This document shows positions 7,578 through 15,557 of a DNA stretch of 30,070 nt, one piece after another; position 1 is the stretch's first letter, and every line of letters begins with the position of its first letter. The DNA is from Gammaproteobacteria bacterium UBA2955 (GTDB lineage Bacteria; Pseudomonadota; Gammaproteobacteria; Pseudomonadales; Azotimanducaceae). The notes under the pieces are model-generated. The model made no database searches. It saw only the letters and a list, made by a program, of their open reading frames with translations, and was not told the DNA's origin. Where the stretch lies: assembly GCA_002348825.1 (NCBI GenBank), contig DEBN01000161.1:18569-48638 (forward strand), given 5' to 3'. The position numbers and the translations under genes are program-made.

Positions 7578-9647
7578 TTACTCCGCGTAGCGGGCGATTC
7601 TGAAGCCGAGGTCATCTCGGCCCTCGATACCATAGTCCCTGAATGATAGCCGTAATTCTGTGATGGTTCCGTGCATCCAGCTGGCGCCTTTGATGACTCG
7701 ATACTCACCTTTTGGCGGACCGAGGTGATCTGTAACGTTAGTTTGTTTTGGAATTTCGTAGTGGTCGTGGACCCATTCGGCCACATTACCACCCATATCG
7801 TGCAGGCCGTGGCTGTTTGCTGCAAACGTACCAACCGGCGCGCTGACCCCATGGTTGTCGTTGTAACCGAAAATGGTGCGCCCAACCAGATTGCCGGCTG
7901 CGCGATCCGCATAGTTAGCGAAGCGTTCTGGCGGCGGTAAGGCTTCGCCCCAGGGGAATTTCAATTGTTTGCTCAGGGTTCTACCGACGTCGCTGCTGGC
8001 TTGGCGGCGAGCTGCCCAGGCCCATTCGGCCTCGCTAGGCAGGCGATAGCCGGTCGCTGACGGACTGGTGCCGATGACCTTGCCGAACTCAATGTCATAA
8101 AACGGAGTTAAGTCCTCTTGCCCGGAGAGCCAGTTGCAATAGCTTGCCGCCTCATCCCAAGACACGTTAACCACGGGTTGGTCGTCTTCGTTGAGGTCCT
8201 GATCTTGAAAATCGCCAGAGTCATGGCCGCTCGCGAAGGCGCGAAATTGAGCGTTCGTGACCTCGCGTTCGGCTAGATAAAAAAGTCGGTCAAAGTCCGC
8301 TAGACGCATCGTTTCGTTGGCTCGTCTGCCCGGTTCGCGGCGCGAGGCGCCCATGGCGACCGTATCGGCATTGAACAGTCTGAGGGTGTGCCCTTGGGTG
8401 TTGGAAATTATCGGTACCAGAGCGGCCAGTCGGGCTTCCTCCAGTGTTAGCAGCTGTACTTTGAGTTCTTGCACCAGACCAACGCGCGGATTCAGCACAG
8501 TATCGAATCCTGCATAACCCGGCATTGTTATAGAAATTTGTTGCGGCTCGATCGGCAGTTGAAGGTTCCGCTGGCCAGGGTTAATGAGCCGACCGTTGAC
8601 GGACACCTGTGCGTCCTTGGGCCGGGTCTCTATGCGTACCTCGCCGAGCATGCGGGTCAGTTGCAATGGTAGGTCTCTGGTTTCGCCGGATTTCAGCGTA
8701 AGCGATCGAGTCGCAGGTGCATAACCCGGGTATACCAGCTGCACGGTTTGTGTGATTTTGGATTTTAGATCGACTTGCAGAGGCGTTTGACCCAAATACA
8801 CCCCGTTTACCGTCAGTGCTGCGTTGCTCGGTGTGCTGGATACACGCAGCTGGGCATCGGCGCGGATGAGCGTGCCTGCATCTATTTCTTGGGGTTCGCC
8901 GGCTATCGCCAATATTCGTTGCTCAAATGCTTTAAAGCCGGTTTTCTGTAATCGAATTCGACGCTCGCCTTGCATGATTTCCACCGATGCCGGGGTTTTT
9001 TGCCCTGTATTTCTATCATCAATCCATATTTCGGCGTCGATGGGCTCGCTTGACAGCCGAACATCGGCCCAGGCCGGCGCAAGCGCGACCGCCACGCGTT
9101 GCACGACGCCTTTACCCTGAACATCGATCGTAAGCGACCGCGGCAAGTAATTTGGATGTGTAATTTGCAGCTGCCGTGTCCCGGCCTCGACGCCGAACTT
9201 GGCGGTGCCGTCGTAAGACAGCTCTACCACCGTGTCGTCGATAGAAATACTCGCGTTGGGCGGCAACTCGGTCAGTTCCAAAATGCCTGGCGTCGGTACA
9301 AAAGAGTATTCAGCGCTTTGATTTGCAGCACTTGAAACCATCAGCGATTGTTGCATCGGTTTGTAATCTTTAGCGCTCGCTGTGATGGTGTAAGTGCCTT
9401 CGCGCATGAGAAAAACGCGACCTAGCTTGAGGTGTATGCCGCCCTCTATGGATATTACTTCGGCGTCGGGTGCAAAGGTGATGACCACACTTTTGGCGGT
9501 AAATAAAAACCACAGAGCAGCGGTGGTGATCAGCAGCACAGCGCCTAAAGCCTGCTGCCAGAGCGGCAACACTTTTTGGTTTGACCGGGTATTGCTGGGA
9601 CGGTAGCCAACACGTTGAATGAGCTCTGGTTGTTTTGTTTCCGTCAT
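7578..9647 (-). CDS. Membrane-anchored PEGA-repeat protein with C-terminal FGE-sulfatase (SUMF1-like) domain
   Basis: This protein has 689 residues. A cytoplasmic tail of about 31 residues is followed by one TM (about 32-51, ALGAVLLITTAALWFLF). About five PEGA-like beta repeats come next (about 55-395), with repeats of the type PxGA/PxDAxVxVxG, for example SSEPIDAEIWIDD and SSTPSNAALTVNG. From about 420 on lies an FGE-sulfatase/C-type-lectin-like fold: EVTNAQFRAF, VSWDEAASYCNWL, YRLPSEAEWAWAAR, DMGGNVAEWVHD and DDLGFRIAR. The paired active-site cysteines of true formylglycine-generating enzymes are absent (the region reads IKGASWMHGT), so a binding or structural role is more likely than catalysis. 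The topology puts both parts in the periplasm. It starts two bases after the TPR gene stop. Confidence 0.88.
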   Translation of the reverse strand: MTETKQPELIQRVGYRPSNTRSNQKVLPLWQQALGAVLLITTAALWFLFTAKSVVITFAPDAEVISIEGGIHLKLGRVFLMREGTYTITASAKDYKPMQQSLMVSSAANQSAEYSFVPTPGILELTELPPNASISIDDTVVELSYDGTAKFGVEAGTRQLQITHPNYLPRSLTIDVQGKGVVQRVAVALAPAWADVRLSSEPIDAEIWIDDRNTGQKTPASVEIMQGERRIRLQKTGFKAFEQRILAIAGEPQEIDAGTLIRADAQLRVSSTPSNAALTVNGVYLGQTPLQVDLKSKITQTVQLVYPGYAPATRSLTLKSGETRDLPLQLTRMLGEVRIETRPKDAQVSVNGRLINPGQRNLQLPIEPQQISITMPGYAGFDTVLNPRVGLVQELKVQLLTLEEARLAALVPIISNTQGHTLRLFNADTVAMGASRREPGRRANETMRLADFDRLFYLAEREVTNAQFRAFASGHDSGDFQDQDLNEDDQPVVNVSWDEAASYCNWLSGQEDLTPFYDIEFGKVIGTSPSATGYRLPSEAEWAWAARRQASSDVGRTLSKQLKFPWGEALPPPERFANYADRAAGNLVGRTIFGYNDNHGVSAPVGTFAANSHGLHDMGGNVAEWVHDHYEIPKQTNVTDHLGPPKGEYRVIKGASWMHGTITELRLSFRDYGIEGRDDLGFRIARYAE

Positions 9648-9649
9648 AA

Positions 9650-11161
9650 TTAACGCAACGGATCAGTGCATAAAACTTCAATCGGACTCATATCGGGCAA
9701 GACGGTAATGTTGGTGTATATGTCTCTGCAACCAATTTTGCTGCCGCGCAGGGTGTAGTTGCCCGGTCGTAGAGTCAGGGTGCGCTGCTCAAAGCGCCCA
9801 AGATTTCCAACGTTAGATAGATTGACCTCAATAGTGTTGTCAGATACGAAGGAAACGGCTACGGGCTCGCGATATTGTGCCAACAAACTCGCCACCTGAG
9901 TGATGGCCTCGGCAAAATCGGACGGCTTGGAGCCGAGCGACTCAGCAGTCAAGAGCGCGCGTTCTGCGTCGTTGTATAGGCGCGGGTCAGAGAGGCGTTG
10001 TGGCTGTGCCAAGACGGCGTTAATCAGCGCGCTGATGCGTTTGTGCTCCTGCGCGTCGGCGACGCCGGAACGGCCTACCTGCAGGTTCGGATCTAGATCA
10101 AGTATGCGTTGATAGGCGCTCATGGCTCGATCCCAGGCACCGTCTTGCATGGCCTTGAGCGCTTCTGTTTCGGCGCTGCGAATGAGCGCGACATCATTGA
10201 GTTGAGCGACCTGCTCTAGGCCGCCCAAGGCCGCTGAGTCACCCGGAAGTTTCGCCAAGACCCTTTTAAAGGCGGTTCGCGCGCGAGCAAAATCGCTGGC
10301 GTCGAGCGCGCTAAAACCTTCGCTCAGCCAGCTGCGTATTTGTTGTGCCTGCTTGCCAGCTGTGGCCGCCGCGATGCGTTCCTCGAGAGAAGCTGTAAGA
10401 GGATCTAGATCAGCAATTTTACTGTAGCTCGAAAGCGCCTCTTCGTATTGCTCCCTCAGTCCTAGATTCAGCCCTTGCCGGAGCAGCAAGGTGACTTCAG
10501 GAAGGGTGTCGATTCGCCTCTGTAGCGGCTCAATTCTAGCGTCTGATTGGGCGACGTTGCGCGCCTGATCCAAAGCGCTCATAGCCAGCGTCATATCTAA
10601 ATCGTCAATGGCCGCGATCGTAGCTTCGAGGGCTCTTGTGATTGTTGCCTCGCCCCGTTGAATCGTCTGCTCAATTTGATCGGCCGCTCTTTGATAGTTT
10701 GCAAGAGCCTGAAAATAGTCTTGTGCTTGGAAGTATTCGTCGCCGAGAAGGGCGGCGTCTGTCGCCGCGACCATAGCCTCTGCGGCCCAGCCCCCTAGGC
10801 TAAAGTTTTGCTCCAGTTGCAGTTGTCGCTCAACAAATCGCCCGAGTTCATCCCGCGCCGCTTGCTGCGCCTGCTCGAGGGTGAGTTGGGCAAAGGGCGC
10901 GGCAGTGTCAGCCGACGATGCGTTGCGCACCAGTGAAGTGCTGGGCGTCTGGGGATCGCTCGATATTTGGACGCTGGGTTCGAATTGATATCGGCTTGCC
11001 AACAGCGACGCCACCGCCAGTAAAGAAAAAATGCAAACTGCCGCAATAACGGCGGGTTTGTTGGCTGCGAGCGTGGACTGCCATCCGCGTTGAGCATCGA
11101 CCGCGCTCAAGTGCGACAGGGCAGGGCGTATGGTCGTAATAGGTCGCTGGAGGTCTTGCAT
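9650..11161 (-). CDS. Membrane-anchored TPR protein with PEGA-like C-terminus
   Basis: This protein has 503 residues. The N-terminal tail of about 35 residues is followed by a single TM (about 36-57, VIAAVCIFSLLAVASLLAS), so the rest should be periplasmic. The body is helical with TPR-type repeats, for example YEEALSSYSKIADLDPLTAS, FARARTAFKRVLAKLPGDS and WDRAMSAYQRILDLDPNLQ. The last 60 or so residues switch to beta structure and resemble a PEGA-like end (TLRPGNYTLRGSKIGCRDIY). It probably scaffolds contacts in the periplasm. Its ATG overlaps the stop of the upstream lipoprotein gene (TGATG). Its domain style matches the following PEGA/FGE protein, which suggests the two interact. TPR and topology are seen in the sequence; the partners are inferred. 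Confidence 0.82.
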   Translation of the reverse strand: MQDLQRPITTIRPALSHLSAVDAQRGWQSTLAANKPAVIAAVCIFSLLAVASLLASRYQFEPSVQISSDPQTPSTSLVRNASSADTAAPFAQLTLEQAQQAARDELGRFVERQLQLEQNFSLGGWAAEAMVAATDAALLGDEYFQAQDYFQALANYQRAADQIEQTIQRGEATITRALEATIAAIDDLDMTLAMSALDQARNVAQSDARIEPLQRRIDTLPEVTLLLRQGLNLGLREQYEEALSSYSKIADLDPLTASLEERIAAATAGKQAQQIRSWLSEGFSALDASDFARARTAFKRVLAKLPGDSAALGGLEQVAQLNDVALIRSAETEALKAMQDGAWDRAMSAYQRILDLDPNLQVGRSGVADAQEHKRISALINAVLAQPQRLSDPRLYNDAERALLTAESLGSKPSDFAEAITQVASLLAQYREPVAVSFVSDNTIEVNLSNVGNLGRFEQRTLTLRPGNYTLRGSKIGCRDIYTNITVLPDMSPIEVLCTDPLR

Positions 11162-12363
11162 CAGCTTGCGGGGGCGGGCGGTTGTATTAATTCATCCGCA
11201 TCCACTCCAAACTCTTCGAGGTAGAGCCGGCGCAGGATGTTCCGTAACTCCGCGTATTGCTGTTCAACAGAGCCGGTGAGTCGCAGAGTTTCGTTGTCCA
11301 GTTGGATGGTTGTAGGCACAAGCTCCGCTTCGGTATCGGCACCGATTTCGCGCAGTCGGTCCGCGAGTTGGGCAGACTGTTGTTTTTTGTTCAAGCCGCG
11401 AATGATTAAGGTGGCTCCAGCACCAACACTCGCGACACCGCTGGCATCGACGTATGGGTTTTCGCTCGAATATACACCGCCGATGCCCGCTGCGATGGCC
11501 AGACTGCCGCCGATAATTTGCGCGCGCGACTGGGCTTGCAGCTCTTTAAACTCGATGGCGTCGGCGTAGGTCGCGCGGCGCCAACTGTCGTAGACGGGTA
11601 GCATCTGTTGCGCGTAGTTGGCATAGAATTCGTCCAGCGTATCGATAAATAGATACTCCCGCTCGCGTATTTCGCGCACCCGCTGCAGCATAGGATCGTT
11701 CTCAGCGGGCAGGCGTTGAAGCTGATAAAGGCCGTTCTCATCCTGCAGTAAGTAATCTGAGAACGCGTCTGCCGCGAAGGATTGAGCAAATTTCATTTCG
11801 GCAGTTTGACGAATCACGTCGATACCGCGCGCTCCTAGGTTTTCGCGGTAACTGAGCATGTCGTTGGCGAGATCTTTGTAAAAGCTGTGAAAGGCGTCGA
11901 TGGAAGTTGGCGACTTATCCAAGTAGACGTATTTGCTCGCCAGACTTGTATAGCGTTTGCTAAACCAGTTGTTGCCAGTGGCATCTGTAACGCTTATATC
12001 GACAACCAGTTTCTCGCCGTCGGATTCGATAATTTTGCCCTGTACCGTCAGGTCCACGGCGTCACTCCGCCGTGGTACCACGCGTACCGCGCCCCAGTTA
12101 CCCGTCGATTGCAGCATATTCTTGGCGACAAATGGCATGTAGCGGGCCTCTGCAAGCCGAATCTCTGGTTGAATGAGCTGGTCTATTTGGGTGTCGTAAT
12201 CCTCCGGCACATTGGGATCGAAAAGAGCAACGCCGACATCCAGCAATTCCTCTTCAGTCATAATTTCGCTGCTTTGGCGTGGCGGCGTTAAGTCCACAGT
12301 CCGCACGGTCTGGGTGACACATCCTGTGAGCAGAACTAGAGCAGCTGTACCGATCAATCGCAT
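11161..12363 (-). CDS. Lipoprotein with glycine-rich hydrophobic segment, unknown function
   Basis: This 400-residue protein has a short signal peptide and lipobox LLTGC (Cys15), with Val at +2, predicting the outer membrane. An N-terminal alpha/beta domain follows (about 40-160), including WGAVRVVPRRSDAVDLTVQG and EKLVVDISVTDATGNNWF. This recalls the beta core of lipoproteins that bind partner assemblies. A helical middle part comes next, then a glycine-rich hydrophobic stretch (about 285-325, GGSLAIAAGIGG and SGVASVGAGATLIIRG) that could be a glycine-zipper-like membrane segment. A helical C-terminus follows. It lies between the Pro/Ser-rich lipoprotein (5-base gap) and the TPR gene (TGATG overlap). 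I do not recognise a characterised family. It is a candidate outer-membrane component of the machine. Confidence 0.75.
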   Translation of the reverse strand: MRLIGTAALVLLTGCVTQTVRTVDLTPPRQSSEIMTEEELLDVGVALFDPNVPEDYDTQIDQLIQPEIRLAEARYMPFVAKNMLQSTGNWGAVRVVPRRSDAVDLTVQGKIIESDGEKLVVDISVTDATGNNWFSKRYTSLASKYVYLDKSPTSIDAFHSFYKDLANDMLSYRENLGARGIDVIRQTAEMKFAQSFAADAFSDYLLQDENGLYQLQRLPAENDPMLQRVREIREREYLFIDTLDEFYANYAQQMLPVYDSWRRATYADAIEFKELQAQSRAQIIGGSLAIAAGIGGVYSSENPYVDASGVASVGAGATLIIRGLNKKQQSAQLADRLREIGADTEAELVPTTIQLDNETLRLTGSVEQQYAELRNILRRLYLEEFGVDADELIQPPAPAS

Positions 12364-12368
12364 CTAAA

Positions 12369-13277
12369 TCAGCCTTTTTTATAGCGACGATATTCGTCCC
12401 AGAGTTTCTCTTTTAACACCGGATCCGCCTCTTGCATCGCGGCCTCGCGCAGTTGGCGCGCAATAATGTCGTCGTCTTTTGCGTCGGGCAGATCGGTTGC
12501 AACGCTATCGTCGCCGCGTTTCGGCGGCGGGGGTCGATTGCTCGCGCGGCCGCGAGCAGTTTGTGCGGTACTGGGTGAAGCGACGGTGGGGCTGTTTTGA
12601 TTGGTTTCGCGACCACCGACTGCTTGCGGCTGATTTTCCATGTCCGCGCCAGTTTTCGCGGCCTCGTTTTCGCGCAGTACCGCGCGCTCGGCAAGGATGT
12701 CGCCATCGAGTCCCTCCAGGGCCTCCGTTAGCGCCAAATCTGCCTCGCTGTCGTTGCTTGTTCCCGAGGTTTTTTCTGCGTCTGTTGCTGCGCCTGAGCG
12801 TTCACTGCCGCTGTTGTCGGGAACGGTTTGGTTGCTGGTCTGCCATTCGCCCTGAGTCTCGTTGGTGCCGCGCGGTTCGCCCTCCAGCCAGCCTCCGGCG
12901 GCATTACCAGAGTTGTCTTCTGCTCCGCTGCCTGTATCACCGGATCGATCTGCAGGTCCCTGAGAGGACGTTTGTGTCGAGTCGGCTGAACCGCGTGTCG
13001 AAGACGCGCTCGGTGGCGACGGCATTCCAGGGGTGCTGGGCAGCGGTAACCCCGCGGAAGGCAGACCAGCGGGCGAGGGGCTCGGCATAGGGCTCGAGGG
13101 GCCGCCGGAGGGAATGCTTGGGCTAGAGGGACTTGGTAGCGAGCTCGAGGGTGCGCCGGAGGAACTGCTGGGGGTTTGGGGTGACGGCATTTGCGGCTGT
13201 GGAAATGGCGTGATCGGTGCACAAGCGCTCAGCGCTAACAGACAACATGTGGTTAAGGGCAATTTATGCACGACCAT
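12369..13277 (-). CDS. Pro/Ser-rich lipoprotein with charged helical C-terminus
   Basis: This 302-residue protein has lipobox LALSAC (Cys19) with Ala at +2, so outer-membrane sorting is expected. Residues about 25-95 are almost entirely Pro, Ser, Gly and Ala in short repeats (SPSSPSIPSGGPSSP-type). A long Gly/Ser/Asn/Asp-rich disordered region follows. The end is a charged helix, IIARQLREAAMQEADPVL. The Pro-rich part could reach through peptidoglycan, as the TonB linker does. The ATG at 13277 has GAGGAG only two bases upstream; a GTG at 13271 would be better spaced (about 8 bases) and still gives a full signal peptide, so the true start may be six bases later. Composition bias leaves long shadow frames on the other strand. 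The function is unknown. Confidence 0.72.
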   Translation of the reverse strand: MVVHKLPLTTCCLLALSACAPITPFPQPQMPSPQTPSSSSGAPSSSLPSPSSPSIPSGGPSSPMPSPSPAGLPSAGLPLPSTPGMPSPPSASSTRGSADSTQTSSQGPADRSGDTGSGAEDNSGNAAGGWLEGEPRGTNETQGEWQTSNQTVPDNSGSERSGAATDAEKTSGTSNDSEADLALTEALEGLDGDILAERAVLRENEAAKTGADMENQPQAVGGRETNQNSPTVASPSTAQTARGRASNRPPPPKRGDDSVATDLPDAKDDDIIARQLREAAMQEADPVLKEKLWDEYRRYKKG

Positions 13278-13298
13278 ATCTCCTCAGGGGGTTCGATC

Positions 13299-14642
13299 TT
13301 AATCCGATTCTGACGCGCTGGTTGTTATGGCTTCGCTCTCCGTATCGGTCAGATCCGGATAGTGAGCAAACTCGTAGCGATAGCTAAAGGCTTCGGTTAT
13401 ACATGGGCCGTCATCGTTAAGTGCAGGGCGAAAGATCGCATCGCGCAGGTTTCGTCTAACCTGAAAATCCATCAAGCCGTCTGGATTCGACGCAATGGTT
13501 TCCAGTTTCCGAATCCTGCCGGTCGGCATGACGTCAAACTGGACTTCTACCGCGCCGTTCGCCGGCAGCCGCCGATGGTCATCCGGCCTGCGAGGGTCTT
13601 TAGGTTTTGGAAAGTACAGTAGTTTTGGCTGCGCGAAGGTTATCTCGCTACTCGTAATGCCGCTGATTTCAGCGAAAAGATGTTTGTACAACGTCCTTGC
13701 TTCGCGAATATGCCCAAACATTTGGTGCCAATCTGCGAGGTCGAGTGTCGCGACGTGCAAGGCCAGAGCCAGAGCTGCATAGTCCTCATCAGCGAGTTCT
13801 GGATCCAGTAGCGCGTCGTCCAAAGATTGCTGCCGAATGCTTACGATCGCTTGCAATGCGCGTTCTCCGGCGGGGAAGTTACTGATAGAGATGTATTCTC
13901 CCGACATATCCAGATCGCGTAGGCCGCTTTGCAGTCGCGAGTCGTATTGGCTTTCGCTGTAATACGGTGGGAAGCGCTCGGTTAAGTAAGTTTTAGCCAC
14001 GCCCTGTAAATACGGGATGGCCGCTTCGCTGGTGCGGCTGTCTTGAGCCTCAAGCGCGTCAAGCGCCTGATTAAACAGTACCCGAGCACCGAGAAAGTTA
14101 TATGAGCGTTGATAGAATTCGGCCAGGCGCTCGATCGCCGGTAACAGCTCGAGAGAGGTTTTTGCGTAGTTGCGTTGCAGCACTTCAAATGCGTATTCCT
14201 CGCGCTGGCGCGCTAATAGAAGATTGCCAGTGGTGGTATGAAGGGTTGCTTGCCGATAGACAATGTCAACCTGCTCAGCAGCAAAAAGGCCTCGGTTACT
14301 GCGACTCAGATGCAGTGCGTGTGCGTAAAACTCCGCTGCCAGATCTGTCTGGTCGAGCGTCATATGCGCATCTCCTAACAGCGTCAGCGGCTGCACCAAG
14401 GCATAGGCATAGCGACCTTGATCTCTTTCGATGTCGCTTATTATTTGCTCTAGAGAGATCCGTGCCTGATCCGCCTCAGCATTTTGTATTTGCACAGAAA
14501 GGTAGTCAAAATCTGCGCTGTCGGCGGCTTTAGCGCCGAATACGACTGATGCTAACGCCACCGCGAGCACGCCAGTCATACGTCCAAGCCAGCGGCGGTT
14601 GGACCTGCAGGGTGCTGTTAAACAAGGATTGATCGCGCGCAT
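13299..14642 (-). CDS. Periplasmic TPR protein with TonB C-terminal-like domain (first gene of operon)
   Basis: This protein has 447 residues. A hydrophobic signal segment (about 22-39, TGVLAVALASVVFGAKA) predicts export, with cleavage near AKA-AD. The middle is made of TPR-like helices (for example LLGDAHMTLDQTDLAAEFY and SYNFLGARVLFNQALDAL). Residues about 355-430 match the TonB C-terminal pattern: VEVQFDVMPTGRIRKLETI, then VRRNLRDAIFRPAL. Unlike TonB itself it has no long N-terminal transducer helix plus Pro-rich linker; that linker may be supplied by the next gene. Neither the start at 14642 nor an internal ATG at 14579 (which would give a standard-length signal peptide) has a strong ribosome-binding site. 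It is divergent from tusA and heads the 12-gene operon. Confidence 0.78.
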   Translation of the reverse strand: MRAINPCLTAPCRSNRRWLGRMTGVLAVALASVVFGAKAADSADFDYLSVQIQNAEADQARISLEQIISDIERDQGRYAYALVQPLTLLGDAHMTLDQTDLAAEFYAHALHLSRSNRGLFAAEQVDIVYRQATLHTTTGNLLLARQREEYAFEVLQRNYAKTSLELLPAIERLAEFYQRSYNFLGARVLFNQALDALEAQDSRTSEAAIPYLQGVAKTYLTERFPPYYSESQYDSRLQSGLRDLDMSGEYISISNFPAGERALQAIVSIRQQSLDDALLDPELADEDYAALALALHVATLDLADWHQMFGHIREARTLYKHLFAEISGITSSEITFAQPKLLYFPKPKDPRRPDDHRRLPANGAVEVQFDVMPTGRIRKLETIASNPDGLMDFQVRRNLRDAIFRPALNDDGPCITEAFSYRYEFAHYPDLTDTESEAITTSASESD

Positions 14643-14808
14643 TTAAATCAGGCAAATGAATAGTGAACAGAGTCTACGACGATAGCACCGCAGGAGTGAA
14701 AAATTTGCGACAAATTATTGCTCGGTCATGTGCAAAATCGCGACAACTGTGGGAATTAGGCGTCATCTCAATTATTATTCGATGTTATTGAATTATATAT
14801 AAAAAATT
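14643..14808. other. Divergent intergenic region between the vWA/MotA operon and tusA
   Basis: This 166-base AT-rich region must hold the promoters for the minus-strand 12-gene operon and the plus-strand tusA chain. A TATATATAA-like run at about 14793-14801 could act as a -10 for tusA. I see no convincing -35/-10 pair for the large operon. Two copies of GCGACAA occur (about 14707 and 14740), as a possible short direct repeat. Confidence 0.35.
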
Positions 14809-15048
14809 TTGACTATAGAGGCGCAAGAAGAGTTGGATGCCCGCGGTCTGCACTGTCCAGAACCGCTGCTGCTGGTGCGCAACAGAGTGCGTAAGATGAG
14901 CGGTGGTGGAATATTGCATGTCCGCGCCACAGACCCCTCTACCGAGAGAGACCTTGCCCAGTTTTGTCAATTTCTTGGGCACGTTATGCTGCAATGCTCA
15001 GAGTCCCAGGGCGTGTATGAGTTTTGGATCCAAAAGTCCGCATCATGA
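14809..15048 (+). CDS. tusA: TusA family sulfur-carrier protein
   Basis: This 79-residue protein has the TusA signature LDARGLHCPEPLLLVRNRV, with the sulfur-accepting Cys at residue 16. TusA takes persulfide sulfur from IscS and passes it through TusBCD-TusE to MnmA for 2-thiouridine in tRNA; related proteins feed other sulfur pathways. The start is TTG at 14809, which gives the usual short lead before the signature. No strong Shine-Dalgarno is visible, and a TTG at 14833 is an alternative. The stop overlaps the epmC start (ATGA), so the two are coupled. The gene lies alone from tusBCDE, as is common for tusA. Confidence 0.9.
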   Translation: MTIEAQEELDARGLHCPEPLLLVRNRVRKMSGGGILHVRATDPSTERDLAQFCQFLGHVMLQCSESQGVYEFWIQKSAS

Positions 15049-15557
15049 ACGCGGCGCAAATTGTTCGGGTGTTTGACCAGTGTTTTGTGCAGAGTCATGC
15101 AACACGGCTGCGCGGTGGTGGCGTTGAGCCTCTGTATTTACCCGGCACTGAAACCGAGTTGGCGCAGCTGATATTTCGTGCTGACTATGCGGCCTCTGCC
15201 CTACATGAAATTGCCCACTGGTGTTTGGCTGGCTACGAGCGCCGGTTGCAAACCGATTTTGGATATCGCTATATCCAACCGCCTCGTTCCGTGCCAGAGC
15301 AGGCGCGCTTCTACCGGTTGGAATTGCGCAGCCAATCTCTGGAATGGCACTTCTCCCAAGCGGCTGGAGTGGCGTTCAATGTCAGTACAGATAACTTCGC
15401 CGATGATGGCAATGTTGCTGCAGATATTTTAAGTCTGGAAAAAACGTTCTCGAAACAGTTATCCCAGCAACATGAGCACACCCGTAACTGGTTGCGCACG
15501 GATGGCGGTCGCCGTGCAGAGACCTTCATTACAGCGCTGGGTCAAGCGCGTGGATAA
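15045..15557 (+). CDS. epmC: Elongation factor P hydroxylase EpmC
   Basis: This 170-residue protein matches EpmC (YfcM), which hydroxylates the beta-lysylated lysine of translation factor EF-P. Visible family features are an N-terminal LYLPG stretch, SALHEIAHWCLAG with the metal-binding HExxH (residues 54-58), DFGYRYIQP, LEWHFSQAAG and FNVSTDN. The length is close to the enterobacterial protein. The ATG at 15045 overlaps the tusA stop (ATGA) and is preferred over a frame opening at 15024. epmA and epmB are not in the window. The coupling with tusA suggests joint expression of two translation-accuracy functions; this is inference. Confidence 0.92.
   Translation: MNAAQIVRVFDQCFVQSHATRLRGGGVEPLYLPGTETELAQLIFRADYAASALHEIAHWCLAGYERRLQTDFGYRYIQPPRSVPEQARFYRLELRSQSLEWHFSQAAGVAFNVSTDNFADDGNVAADILSLEKTFSKQLSQQHEHTRNWLRTDGGRRAETFITALGQARG

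Noticed and set aside
7256..7912. 218-residue minus-strand frame overlapping the PEGA/FGE gene and the small secreted gene
   Set aside because: It lies in another frame over clear FGE-domain coding sequence and has no recognisable features.
7578..9647. Active formylglycine-generating enzyme or EgtB-type sulfoxide synthase
   Set aside because: The paired active-site cysteines of FGE are missing and no EgtB-type iron-binding His/Glu motif is visible.
12479..13090. 203-residue plus-strand open frame opposite the Pro/Ser-rich lipoprotein gene
   Set aside because: Its Arg/Cys-rich translation has no domain-like pattern. It mirrors the biased composition of the real gene, which has a signal peptide and fits the operon.
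1771..14642. Zorya-type phage defence system (MotA/MotB-like ZorA/ZorB)
   Set aside because: There is a MotA-family channel, but no ZorB with an OmpA-like domain, no ZorC/ZorD or helicase/nuclease gene, and no other defence genes nearby.
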